Assembly: GCA_002900995.3 (NCBI GenBank)
Contig: CM035310.1
Span: forward strand, 765,967-829,966
Direction of reading: 5' to 3'
Length of the DNA: 64,000 bases
From: Ganoderma boninense
Taxonomy: Eukaryota > Basidiomycota > Agaricomycetes > Polyporales > Polyporaceae
In this document: piece by piece, positions 45,058 through 56,640 of the stretch
Numbering within the stretch: the stretch's first letter is position 1
Layout of the letters: each line of letters begins with the position of its first letter
The notes under the pieces: model-generated
The model's input: only the letters and a program-made list of their open reading frames with translations
Database searches by the model: none
What the model was told of the DNA's origin: nothing
Translations under genes and position numbers: made by a program

Positions 45058-46574
45058 ATGCTACCGCCAGAACTCATCCTTGAAGTCTTTGAGATACTCC
45101 AGCAAGATACGCCTACGCTCGCGTCATGTACTCTCGTCTCGAGACTGTGGCATGTCTTAGCTCAGTGCTACCTCTTTGCTGATATCACTTGCTCAGTCGA
45201 GAAACATAGGCGACTGCTGGTCTTTTGCTCGCAAAACTGAGAATGGGCTGCACACATTCGGGCTCTGCACCTCGTTCAGGTTTCCAATCCGAGTCGCCGG
45301 CGCACAACAGTGAGATTGCTTGACATGGACGATCTCAAATCCTCCCTTCCTTTGCTGCCCTCTCTGCACGCACTTTCTGTATTGGCGCCGCATGGCTGGA
45401 CCGGTGGCAAACCCACTTGTGTGGAGCCTATTGCTGCTAGGGCAACAAGCTGCCAGAAGGTTTCCCTCAGGAGACTCACCATCACCCCCATTCAGTACGG
45501 CTCTACCGCCGAGATGCTCTGCATCTTTCTATCGCTCTTCGTTGTGGACTCGCTGCGTATCCTTCATCCTGTCCTGGAAGGCGCTCCGTTTCCGTCAAGC
45601 GAGGAAACTCTAGGTCCCCTGGCTTCACTCGAGAAGCAGACTCAAATAGGAGAGGTCGTTATTCAAGATCCACAGAGTCAATCTGCGTGGTCCGTCCGGG
45701 CGATCGAGCACATCCTTCGACCAGGATCTCTGCGGGCCCTCGCCGTCGACGCCGGCCGCAGTGATCGCCAGGTGTCCTATATTGCTCGCCTCTTGACATC
45801 GCAAGCCGCACAGGCTCTCACGAGCGTCCACATTCAGTTCGTCATTGAGGGAAATCGCACCGTCTCCGTCGCTGGTGTGTACTAATCCCTTAATTGCACG
45901 CATGCACTCCAGCTATTGCTCGTTCTTATTATAGTCGTGGACTAATGACTCTGTATCTTTCCTTAGACTCATTCTCGCAAATGCTCGGCAACGCCCTCGC
46001 TCAGTGCGGGCACCTCTCCCACCTGCGCATCGCCCTCGAAGCCCTGGCGTCGGACTGCCTGCCCCTTCCGTTCTTCTTCAACGCTCTCGGGTCTCTTCCG
46101 CCCCAGTCCCTTCGCGTATTCGCAGTCCAGCTCTCCCTTCCCTCCTCGGATTGGTGGGAGTTCTGCTCCAATATCCTAGACATCTCCATACTTGACGACC
46201 TGCTCCCCCGTTCTGGGGGCCGGTTTGAGCACCTGGATCACTTCGCCTTGGAGGTCTACAAGTCCAAGACATTGCCGCCTTGGGCACCTCCGCCCAAATC
46301 GCCGGAAGAACATCAATGCACGGAGGTACTTCCGAAGCTCCGCGCGGCCGGCCTGCTCCGGTTTATGGTTGTGCACTCCTACTTTAATGCATGTACGTCC
46401 GTCGTCGCCGTCGTTTTGGAGGCGACACACGGGCTCTCTGACCTTCTGAACCCGACAGGTCAAGAGTGCGAGATTTTCCGACCAGATGGTTTCAGTCAGC
46501 ATCCAACAAGCTCAACTGCTATGCGTGGACAACATCTGGCTCGCACTGCAGCTTCCATGAAGTCATTTTCTTGA
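45058..46574 (+). CDS. F-box protein, relative of A/B/C, with in-frame TGA
   Basis: Starts with a good F-box (MLPPELILEVFEILQQDT, LASCTLVSRLWHV). The frame is interrupted by TGA at 45238-45240. It resumes in the same frame at once with EWAAHIRALHLVQV and runs to 45874, then splices (GTGTGT to TTCCTTAG) to 45967: DSFSQMLGNALAQCGHLSHL, LPPQSLRVFAVQLSLPSS, VLPKLRAAGLLRF. The flanking residues look coding, so the TGA is probably a nonsense mutation or sequence error. A 60-nt intron with a weak GTCTTT donor would also remove it. The ADVYWP tail is not found and the 3' end is uncertain. Either a recently disabled gene or a functional one with a hidden intron. Confidence 0.6.
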
Positions 46575-46689
46575 GCTATCGGACACGGAATTGTGTCTTG
46601 TTTCTTATAGATTCCACGGTCGGTAATTCCTCTCACTCTTGTCCATCCATGATGGTATCCTAATCCGTCGTGGCGCTTTTTACCTGGCA

Positions 46690-47830
46690 GGCACAATGCA
46701 AATGTGACAACTCCAGCTGGACATGGCTCCAACAATACACCACCCCGATGAGACTCGTACATGATTCCACGACACCTTCGTACCCAAACTCTGCCTGTCC
46801 CGACGGCAGTACGCCCATTCTTCCGCGCTTGGAAACGACGATTCTCTCCAGCGCTTCAGCCTTAGTTCCTTTCAGCACTGCTCCTTCGTCACGGGGACGT
46901 TACGCCTTCAAGTTCTGAACCTTCCATCCGTAACCTCTATCGCTTTTTCCTATGACTAGCATAGAGCACGAAGTATTCCCGGGCCGGAGGACCCTCACGG
47001 CATGTCTGTCGTCTCTGCAGGACTCGACGGTCCTTTCCTTGGCAGTCCCAATTCAAATCATGGACATGTTCGTCATCCCTGGCCTGCATTCCGGGCTTCA
47101 CCAGCTCAAGCTCGACCATTCCACTCAGTCACGCTCCTCACTTCCCTCCCCGACCTCGAGCGCCTGTCCCTCTCCATCAATCCCTGGGCACACGCGGACT
47201 GCAGTGTCATTAAAAGAACCTGGCGACCTCGAAGTCTTCGCCTCCATCGGCGCGCTCCTCACCCACATGGACGCGCCGCACCTCCACGCCTTCTCCTTCT
47301 CCCTCTCCGAGACGCATCACGACTGCCTTCCTGGCAAGCAGCTAGCCGAGGACCAGGACCTCCCGCATGCATCCCCACGGCGCTCGCTACCAAGTGGCCC
47401 GCGCTCACCGCCTTCGAATGGCGTTGCAGCCGTCCCCGCGCCGTCAATGTCGTCGGCAGGACCAGTACCAGTATGAGTAGAGAATCGAAATGACGGGGCC
47501 GCCACGCTCCTCGCGCCGCTCCTCGCTCTGCTAGTGCGGGCCCTCCGCAGCTGCACGGTGCACTTCTTCGACTTCATCGTGCCATCGTTCGCTTTAGCGA
47601 CGAGCTTGCGCGCTCGCGGCACCACGCAGATTTCAGCGTGCTCGCCGTCTTCGCGCGCGAGTGCCCCAGGCTGCACATGGCTCCACCTTCCGATACTGTG
47701 ACTGACGTTCAGCTCCGCGAGCAGCTCGGACGCCTCCTCCCTCGCTGCTGTGCCACAATTATATGGCAGTTGATGCGCTGGACGCGGTGGGGGGCGCGCA
47801 TTGGTTGAGGGAGCTGGCGGTGAGATATGT
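46690..47830 (+). pseudogene. F-box/LRR-like pseudogene of the 57-63 kb family
   Basis: Scattered LRR-like pieces in several frames: LPRLETTILSSASALV, LLTSLPDLERLSLSINPWAH, FASIGALLTHMDAPHLHAF, WPALTAFEWR and FARECPRLH. Their order and wording match the C-terminal half of the genes at 57315-59057 and 61745-63611 (HFARRCPRLRVLRLP, HFARNCPRLRTLHLP). Frameshifts and stops throughout, and no F-box is visible. Old relic. Confidence 0.6.
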
Positions 47831-48474
47831 CGTGTGTAACGCGTATCGCACGATCATCTGGCGGTTCGAAGAAGTGACTAGGCTGAGCGGTTTGAAGAAG
47901 TGACAGTGAGCAGTTAGTACGCCTTCCGAGCCAAATTTCTGTATTATGCTTTTGTTTTTCAACCAGTCCGATGGCAGCCAGTTACATGAGTATTGTGATT
48001 CTGTTCTTTATTCCAAGCAAAGCCGGATCGTGACAAACGAGAGAAAAACTTGAGGCTGCATTGATGGTGGTGGTGGGAACGGCATATACAGTATGCCAAC
48101 GCGCCGAACTGGAAGAGGCCTCGTGCGGATACGTCGACGAAAGGATGTGCGAGAGAAAGAGTAGCAAACCACATACAGGACCCGACTCGGATTTAGAAGG
48201 CGTGGCGCGGTGCCCGCCAAAAACAAGTCCACCAGATAAATGTGCCAAAGCCCGAGTTCGAGATGACGGCGGGGACAGGCAGAAGCCCAGGGTGCGGGCC
48301 GTCACTGAGAGTACTATTGCGCAAGCCGTCGAGCAATTAAGAGTGACTCAATCGTACATGGTTACTGGGATTGCAGAGCCCCAAATGTCCGTTGACTCGG
48401 AGATGTCAAGTGAAGCACAACAAAGTAAGATAACCGTTCGTGACAACATGAACCAAGTCCTTCAAACGATACCT
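47831..48474. other. 3' intergenic region of P450 copy R
   Basis: About 640 nt. One frame (48061-48639, +) is open but unrecognised and overlaps the end of the P450. Nothing else supportable. Confidence 0.4.
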
Positions 48475-50780
48475 CTACCCTGTCTGTTCAAGCAGCGCAG
48501 CGTGCGCATCAGACCGGAACCGAACAGTACATGGGAACGGTCTTGGCTCCCTGCAAAGAAAACACAACACCCCCGTACAAAGCCAAAGTCAGCATCAAGT
48601 TCCGACTGCCAACAGCTGCCAACTCCCTCCTCATCGTGAAGAAGCGACTTACGTGACGAATCCGCTGACGAAGTCCTCCCTGACCTCGATCTCCTTTCCA
48701 TTGGTGTCCTTCGCCAGGGATATCTCCGCACACGAGAGGAGCGTCGCGATTGCGATCCACAGCGTCTCGTACGCCATGTACCGCCCAGGGCACATGCGAC
48801 GCCCGAACCCGAACGCGACGTCCAGCGGGTCGAGGATGTCGTCGGTGTTCAGCTTCCCGTCTTTGAGGAACCGCTCGGGTGTGAAGGCGTCTGGGTTGGG
48901 GTACATCTTGTCGTCGTGCAGGATCGACCTGTCGGGACACCAATTCAATCAGGCTCAGGTGCAATGGCGTGAGGGGGCACTTACCAAATGTTGACGAGGA
49001 CGATGGAATCCTTCTCCAGGTAGTATCCCTTATAGACGTCGGCTTCCCGCAGCCGGCGTGGGAGGTCTACAAGTCCACACGGCCCGTATTTAGTGAACAT
49101 ACAGCCATCGAATACGTTGTTAAGACATACCCAATCGCACAATAGGTGCCCAGCGGAGGACCTCCCTGATCAGGGCGTCGACGTAGGGCACTACGTCGCG
49201 GTCGTCAAACGTCGGGAGACGATCTGGCCCCACCACCGCCTCGATCTCGCGCCGTGCGCGCGCCTGAACCTCAGGGTAGAGAAGCATCGTGAGGAAGAAG
49301 GTGTGCATGACAGCAGCGACCTGATCATAGGCATTGGCAATCAACACACGCACGCCAAAACCAAGCCGATAGGACATGACGCACCGTTTCGACTCCCCCT
49401 GAGGAAAGGCAAAGCGAGGTAGAGAGTGTGTAAGGCTCTGGTAGACGACGAGAAAAATTAGCGACTGACCCATGTACATCGTTGCGGTAGCCATCTTCGC
49501 GTGGCGCAATGCCTCGCCGTCAGTGCCATACGCCTCGGCGAGTGCCTTCGCCATGCACTCGTCCGCCTTGCCCAACTCCTAAACCCAAAAAGTTCAATGC
49601 ACACCCCCTCATAAGTCATCACAAAGTCCACGAACCTCGCGCCGCATGTAGTCCGCATACGGGACGTGCAGCTGGCGTGTGGCGGCTTCATGCCAGACAG
49701 CCGCCTGCCGCTGGAAGCCCGCCCCAGGGAACCACGCCGGAATGTGCCTCACTCATATCCGTCCGCATCGAAACGCATCAGCCGGGATCACGAAGATAGA
49801 ACGAAGGCAGATTAAGCACATGGCAAACAGACAAATAAACAAACAAACGTACGCAATGGGAAGATTTCGACGAGGTAGAAGCCGATCGCGCACTTGCTCA
49901 TGGCCTGCTGGCCCGCCTCCGCGAGCTCGATGAACGGGTCGTCCTCGGGGAGCACCTTGATCCCGTACGTCGCCTCCATGATGTTCGCGCCAGACATTCT
50001 ACAGAGTGCGTCGCCCAACCCGCGTCAGGCATGACCCCCTGTGCAGTGCATCGATGTGGGAAGAGGGCTTACTGCTTCAGATGGACGGGCACGCGCGCGA
50101 CGCCCTCCTTGGTGAGGCGGGAGACGAGGTCGAGTGCGTTGCGCGTGAGGACGGGCCGATACTTCTTGACGGGCGTCGCGTGGAACTCGTGGTGCGTCAT
50201 TTTCCGGCAGGCGCGCCAGTCGTCGCCGTAGCCCATGAAGCCGAAGCCCCATCCGAAGCCGGCTCTATGGGTGCGTGCTCAGTAGACGCACAGCATGGGG
50301 GGCTAAGATGGACGGACAGTTCGTTTAGCATGACCATGCGGGGTCTGAGGTGCAGAAAGATTATAATTAATATTAACTGAGGAGAAGGTGTGCGATCAGC
50401 GATCGAGGGCTGACCTGTCCGAATAGAGCGTAGACCGCTTATCGAGGAGCTCGTTTGCAGCCTCGATTGTGTCCAGCAGCACGATGTTGGACCCGAGCGC
50501 GCTCAGCCCAATGATGTCCGTATCTGTGTACAAGCATAAGTTCGGGTTCCCATCGAAAATAGTTGTTCGCCGACCACTCACCATACTCGCGGCACCACTC
50601 GTGATACTTGAGCCATGGGTATTCGTGTGGGGCGGGAATATCGCGCACGTTCCCAACGACAGGCAGCCCTGGCGGGCCAGGAAGACGACGTCCGCGCCGC
50701 CTGGAGCGATAGTAGGACGCGATGCGGGGAAGCAGCCAGAGGCAGAGAGCGCCAGCGATGACGTAGGCGAGAGAACCCAT
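48475..50780 (-). CDS. Cytochrome P450, complete (copy R)
   Basis: Complete microsomal P450 of about 500 aa, paralogue of the partial gene at 1-1414. Order: N-terminal membrane anchor and hinge (LPGPPGLPVVGN), YGDDWRACRKMTHHEF, MEATYGIKVLPEDDPF, HVPYADYMRREVR, I-helix GGVETVAAVMHTFF (with GGVET in a predicted 14-nt exon between two introns near 49390), K-helix ExxR as ALIREVLRWAP, FTPERFLKDG, and the haem-binding FGFGRRMCPGRYMA. After DFVSGFV a GTAAGT intron leads to a last exon EPRPFPCTVRF that ends at 48475. The start at 50780 matches copy L. The acidic I-helix residue is Glu here and Asp in copy L. Substrate unknown. Confidence 0.93.
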
Positions 50781-50820
50781 TGGGATGTGGATGGGGGCAA
50801 AGACGAGGTCAGGGCTCGGG

Positions 50821-50830
50821 GTATATATAC
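50821..50830 (-). promoter_or_regulatory. TATA-like box of P450 copy R
   Basis: GTATATATAC about 40 nt upstream of the start codon, a position shared with copy L. Inferred. Confidence 0.4.
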
Positions 50831-52147
50831 GCGGTCTAGAACCGGTATCGCATGCTACCGAACGCATTCGGAAGGGAAAGAAGCCAAGAAGGTTCGCGGT
50901 GGCGCGGTGGTGTGGGTCAGCGCCGTCCACCTCTTTGTCACGGACTCGAGCGGAAGATAAAACCTGCGGACGAGCTTTAGCTCGGGGGTAGAGCAAGAGA
51001 ACGCAGTGAGAGAGTTGAGCGTTGGGCGAAAAGAAATCAAATAAGGCACCCAAATGGGGCACGTACCTGTCTATGTACGATCTCGAGTCTCGAGAGCACT
51101 GCAAGGCGCGCTGTTGTCAATGCGGCGCTAGCACAACCGATGGCCCGAGACCCGGGCCTGCGAAAGAAAACAAATTGGCCCCCGCCCGGCAAAACATGCG
51201 CACAATTCCGAGCTCGGAGTAGTTGGCCAGTGAGGCTGCAGAAGATGCGTGTTCTCCTGCTGCATGCTCCCAGATTGATGCAATTTTAAAAGCGGGCCTA
51301 AGACATGTATGGATCGACATTCACTTAAGCATGAGACTGAGCCTGAGTGAGCTACTGAAGAGATCAATGCCGAAGCCCGAATTGAACACACCACAGTCCG
51401 AGTTTCGCGCACATCCAAGCCCGAATTGCACGCAACGTCGACGCATACGAGCAGTTTTCGTAGCACAGCACCGCCGATACGTAAGTATGTGTTGCGATTG
51501 GCTATACCGTTCGTATCTTGGCGCGGTCTCTGCTTATTCCGGCCGATTGTTACTGCGCGTCGCCCTGCAGTCTCTTGCAGTCTGTCGGGGGCTGGCCGCT
51601 CCGGTATTTCATGACGGATCACCAAAGACTAGTCTTCTCTAGGTGGCCACAAAGCCGACATTGCAGGAGAGGTCCTGGACGGAATATCAAATACGGTGCA
51701 CTCGATGAGGAAGCAAAGTCGTCCATAAGCGCCAAGGCACCGCAACGCACAATGGCACAATGGCCTGTCAACGTTTGCATCTGTTTGACCCGGCTTGGCG
51801 GGGGGAGAGGCAAGGTGGGGAATTCGAAGTTCGGATGATCGTTAAGTACAGCCTTCGTGGAGAGTGTTTGGACCACGGGCAGTCTAAGAGCGTGCACAAG
51901 GGGAGGTGGGGAACGGATAACGTCATCCCGGCGGATCAGGGTCGACAGTCTTCAGTCGCTGTTCTAAGGTCGCAGAGCTGAGACTTGACACGGTTGGAAA
52001 GAATGCCGATCGACAATTGAGCGAACGGTGATACGCTCAAACATGTGACGCATTCTGAGAGGTTGTAGCGCCCGGTGAGCATTGTTGGTGAAGCCCGGCC
52101 GCTGCGATACCTACCCACTTGCCCACAAGCCACTTGTAGACCGACCA
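50831..52147. other. Intergenic between P450 and F-box A in block R
   Basis: About 1.3 kb without a supportable gene. The same interval in block L is only about 350 nt, so block R gained about 1 kb or block L lost it. No terminal repeats or mobile-element protein are seen in the extra DNA. Confidence 0.45.
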
Positions 52148-53701
52148 CTACTTGTCGGTCGGCCAGTAGACGTCAGCTACAATATTCAGGAGAAGGGAAT
52201 AAGGCAAGAGCCAGTCAGTTCAGTTCTCGCTCTCGGATTCGCGCGACTGGAAAAGCAACAACCAGCAGCGACGTACCATAGCGGTCCGGATGGCGCTCTG
52301 TCTCCTCCACTTCAAACTCGCGTAGCAGCCCAGCAGCCTGGAGCCTCGGGAGCGGCATCGCGTCCAGGTCAACATCCGCAAGGCGAGGCCCCACACCCAT
52401 TCCTGCAGCGTCAGACTCGGACAGCGCCCCCTCACTGCACAGGTAGTGGACGCGCAGCTCCACCCTCCTCAGGTCCGGAAACCTCCCTCCTTCCCTCGCG
52501 GGATCGAGCAGCCTATCGACGGCGTCGAGGCTCCTGATAGAGCGTGCGGAGCCGTGGGGCAGCCCCGGGAAGACGAGTATCCAGACGTCGAGCGCGAACG
52601 CGCGGAGGGTCGCGGGCAGGCTGTCGAGCAAGGGCACCAGCGCGTCGCGCCGCGAGAGCGGGTCCTCGTCCGGGTGCCCGCGCTGCTCGAACCCGACTCG
52701 GACGTACTGCAGGCGAGTACAGCGCGCGAAGGTGGCCCCCACGACGCTCCACACGGACGGCCCTGCGGTGGAGCGAACATTGTCAGCGACGTCCGCCGGT
52801 GGATCCAGAACTTGAAATGAGGCTCACTAGGGTCCACGGGCATGTCGTTGGGCCATGGCTCGTGCAGTGCGCCCACAGCGCCGATGCTGAGGCTCAGCAG
52901 GTTCTCGGCTGCGCTGGATCGGAGGAAGTGGTCGAGAACGGGCAGGTCGCCCCGCCACCAGCTGCCTGTGGCGAGCCCGCGGAGGCATCCGGGAGCGAGG
53001 ACGCGCTCGAAGAACTCGTAGAAGTGGTCGACGGTTCCGCGGAGTACCAGATTCTGGATCGCGAGGGACGCCGGTGGGAATAGCTTCTCGATGTTGGCTG
53101 GGGGCCGTTGGCCGAACAGGGAGTAGAGGAAGGCATCTGTGGCCAGGGTGCCAATGGTGAAGAGAGGGAGGAGCCCGTGGAGGATAAACGCGACGTTTTG
53201 GCATGACTCGAGGGTCAGTCGTTGGAGAGCGACACGCGCTGAGGGAGTTTGAGAGGTTGTTTGAGGTCGTGCTACAAAGCGGAATCGCTGAGGCGGGTCG
53301 GCCTTGTTGTCATAGTCCACTATTGAGAGATTGCGGAGATTCGTCAGGAACGGGAGGGCGGCCGCGAGAAGTTGAACATCGAACGGGCAGCCGTCCATGT
53401 TTATATGCCGTATGTTCCCAGGCTCTGCCCAGCACCAGTCGAAGAAGTACAGGTCCTTGATACACTCGGCGAGGTCTGGGTGCGCACGGACGTGCTTGGC
53501 GAAGCGTTGGCAATCGCTGTGCCTGACGGGGACAGAGGCGAAGGAATACGGGCTGGCGATGGCGTACCAACCCCTGCAGACCTGCATGCAAGTCAAGAGC
53601 ACATTTCGGTCCAGTTGACTGAAGATATCGAGGAGCAGCTCGACGGGGAGGCCTATGCAACCGGTTTCGGGAGTGCAAGCTTCAATACTCCGCGAGGTCA
53701 A
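52148..53701 (-). CDS. F-box protein A, copy R (start codon not found)
   Basis: F-box protein related to C. The N-terminal part reads LPVELLLDIFSQLDRNV and LTCMQVCRGWYAI. LRR-like segments follow (LPFLTNLRNLSIVDYDN, FYEFFERVLAPGCLRGLA, AENLLSLSIGAVGAL). An intron with acceptor CACCGCAG joins SVVGATFARCTRLQYVRVGF, then LRAFALDVW and LRRVELRVHY. The main exon ends HPDRY and splices to ADVYWPTDK, stop at 52148. The frame is open from about 53730, but no in-frame ATG occurs before the F-box; where intact copy C has ATG this copy has another codon. It therefore needs an unseen upstream exon or is an incipient pseudogene. Copy L of this gene is clearly broken. Confidence 0.65.
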
Positions 53702-54115
53702 GTTGAGTGTTCTGACACGAGCGAACCTTCAGCGGTGGTCAGCTTCGCGATAAATGGCAGTCAGATTATTTTATTCTTTTTAAAACTCACAAGGATTGAG
53801 TAGTTCGGAATATATTAGGCGATTTGAATTGAAGAACTCCCCTGAGTCCACGTCCTATGCCATTCGAGTCGGTACTACCTATGCACAGACCACGCCGGTG
53901 AGATCGAGACATTTGCTGATTCGACGAATACTAGAGACCAGGAGGAGAGACTCACCTTGTACCATAGAATTCCTCAAGGTCTGTGCTGGTGGTGCAAATT
54001 CGAGTCTGCAGTGTCTGCCGTCGACCCGTTCACTAGCACCCCGGGCTGTGCTGATGGCGGCGGTGACAAATAGCGCCAAACACCCATTCTAGGGCGCTAA
54101 TGTACAATTAGTTGA
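53702..54115. other. Flank shared with block L
   Basis: Spacer between F-box A and the B remnant, matching 2530-2860 in block L in the same orientation. No gene seen. Confidence 0.6.
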
Positions 54116-54360
54116 CCGAGTTGAACTTGCATGTCCTCTCCGAGTCCAACTTGAACTCGAGTCTCTCTTCATCGACGGCGATCGATGTTCTTGAATAACT
54201 GGACATCTAGAGTCGCTCTTTGTGCTTTCACATTGTGCGTGATGGCCATGGGCTAGCCCATGCAAATCAGCCTGACTCTGAGAATCAATATTCAATCCTG
54301 TTTTGGAGAGAGATGGGTTACCGCAGTACGTCGTGTTCACTTTCAATGTGCATGAGATAT
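54116..54360 (+). pseudogene. F-box B remnant (3' end only), copy R
   Basis: Matches the last exon of F-box B (4700-4890): SSLCFHIVRDGHGL here against SHYLCFRTVRDGHGV there, followed by a shared TACGTCGTGTTCACTTTC-like stretch. Everything upstream in the gene is missing; the remnant directly follows the shared A/B spacer. No product. Confidence 0.75.
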
Positions 54361-54711
54361 CCCCTTATATTTCCCCCTTTGCCTTTGAGTGCCCAAGTTA
54401 CGTCCAAGAATTCTCGTCGATCCTGATTCGAGCTCATACTACCCAGTCGCCGACATATACGAGATTGATCTAGATCTGCACAACGTCATCCTACAGCGCC
54501 TGGCGAATCGGACAAGGTTCATAGAAACTATTCATGAAGTTTTGAAGTGTCAGGTAGGGCAGGGAGAACATCATCGCATCTACATCCACATCGCCCTGCT
54601 GATCGTACGACTTGAGTCGGCATTGGTATTGACTTCGTAAAGGACGTCTCCATTTCAAGCTTGCGTAGACCTGGCTAGGAGTTTGGCTTTCCGATTGGGG
54701 TTGGGATACCA
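54361..54711. other. Intergenic; 3' flank of F-box C copy R
   Basis: About 350 nt. Part of it (54500-54690) matches the 3' flank of F-box C in block M. No gene seen. Confidence 0.5.
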
Positions 54712-56250
54712 CTACTTCAACTGCATCTCCGAGTCGGGTGGCCAGTACACGTCGGCGGCGATTCGGAGCTCCGAAGAAGCTTCAAGTTGAAGGACAGACG
54801 AGTCAAATTGAGTCAGCTCTCGCGGTATTCACACTGCTCACAAAAGCACAGACCAGGCCCTGAAGCGACTCACCACAGCGCACGTCTGAGTCATGCACCT
54901 CATCGTCGACCCAGAACTCCCGTAGCAAACTAGCGGCCTTGAGCCTCGGGAGCGGCATCGCGGCGCGCTCGATGTCCTGCCTGTTGCGCTTCATCGCAGC
55001 GTCGCTTTCGGAGGCCGTGATACCCAAGAAGTGCACATGCAGCTCTACTCTCCGCAGATGCGGAAATCGCCTCCCCTCTCCGACGGGGTCGAGCGACCTG
55101 TCGATGGCGGCGAGGGTTCTGGTCAGGCTGTCCCAGCCTCTCTCCACTCTAGCCCATCTTCTCCACATGCTATCCAAGCACCCTGGCCACGGAGACACCA
55201 ATAACCAGATGTGCAGCGAGAACGCACGGAGACTCGCAGGGAGGTTCGCCAGCAAGGGGCCTAGCGCGCCACATCGGGAGAAGAGGACCTCGTCTATGCA
55301 TGAGCAAAGTACGAGACCGACACGGACATACTGGACGCGTGCGCACTGTGAGATGGCTGCACCAAGGGGTTCGGATACCGAGCTTGTCCAATGGGCACTG
55401 GCAGCCGCAGCGTAGTCGTAGACGCCATGCACGCAGCCGATGCTGATGCTCAACAGGTTCTGGGCGGCAGGGGACAGGAGGAACTGGCGGAGGGAGGGGA
55501 GATCGCTCTTCCGCACGCTGCATGTGGCAAGCCCCAGAAGCCTGCCAGGAACGAGGACCCGCTCGAAAAAGTCGTAGAAGTCCTTGCTGTCCCACTGAAC
55601 CACTAGGTTCCGGAGCGTGAGGGATGCCGGCGAGAAGCGAATTTCCCAGATCTGCGCCGCGCACTTGTGGTGGAATATGGGCCACAGATATGAGTCCACG
55701 ACCAACGTTTCGACAGAGAAAAGGGGAAGGAGCCTGTGGAGAATCAGCGCGCTGTCCCCGCAAAACGTGAGGGTCAGTCGCTGGAGGGGGACAGGGGCAG
55801 TGCGTTGACGTCGTCTCATCTATCTCGGCAGCTGGCGCACGTCGGTCTTGTTGTCGCAGCCGATTATACGGAGCTTGGCGAGACTGGTGAGAAACGGAAG
55901 AATCGACGCGAGGGCTTCGACGTCGAATGGGCGGGAATCGACCTCGGATTGCCACCCAAATGAGAATGGACGGTAGAACCACTGGCAGAAGAGAAAATGC
56001 AACTCCTTGACGTGTGCCGCGAAAGTAGGGTGTGCGCGAAAATGCTTGACGAAGATCTGGCGATGACGGTATCTGATAGGAACCACGGTGAAGAAACAAG
56101 GGCTTGCGATACCGTACCAACGCCGAGAAACTTGCATGCAATTCAAGAGCGCATTTCGATCCAAGTGTTCGAAAACTTTGAGAAGAAGCTCGACGGGGAG
56201 GGTATCGACGGTACTGGGCTTGGCACTTTGAGGTCGAGTGCACCCTGCAC
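54712..56250 (-). CDS. F-box protein C, copy R (start lost, in-frame TAG)
   Basis: Nearly full-length relative of the intact gene at 42615. It reads LPVELLLKVFEHLDRNA, LNCMQVSRRWYGIAS, then NKTDVRQLPR and TAG at 55820-55822. It continues in the same frame with APVPLQRLTLTFCG, FYDFFERVLVPGRLLGLA, LPASLRAFSLHIWLLV and LPRLKAASLLREFWVDD. A GTGAGT intron leads to a last exon giving LRIAADVYWPPDSEM. The TAG could be spliced out, since a 60-nt in-frame segment running GTGCGC to CTCCAG surrounds it. No in-frame ATG precedes the F-box (ACC replaces the ATG of copy M). Likely a young pseudogene, or a gene with an unseen 5' exon. Confidence 0.6.
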
Positions 56251-56329
56251 TGCCTGTCTGTATCCGTGTTCGCCGGGCGAGGGTGCAACTGGAGTATGAC
56301 CTGATCAGCTTGGTGATTCATGTCTTTGC

Positions 56330-56640
56330 TGACAACTCACAGGGTAATTCGAAGCATGATAACCTGATCTCCTATCCTTGGCCTATACCAAAAGATCGTG
56401 TGAGCGAGATGGAAGAAGTCGATCAACCGAGGTTACGGCGCTAAAGACTCGCCTCTCCCGGTGGCATGAACTGTTAACTTACAGCAACGCGCTGGAACTG
56501 CGCCAGGAAATCCGTGGAGAATCACCAGGATATCGTTTGAGAGGTTCTTCAGAAGGCCCGTGCTATCGGTAGGGATGAGAGGAGAGTCGATGTCCCTGAC
56601 GGTTTTCGTATGAGCCATGCCACCAGGTACCGAGCTGACC
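56330..56640. repeat. F-box C upstream spacer, copy R
   Basis: Homologous to the spacers at 5976-6575 and 42052-42614. The U6 and acyl-CoA oxidase parts that follow in L and M are absent here; instead an F-box-like N terminus lies next to it. Confidence 0.55.

Noticed and set aside
48061..48639. 192-codon plus-strand frame
   Set aside because: Overlaps the last exon and intron of P450 copy R and resembles nothing known.
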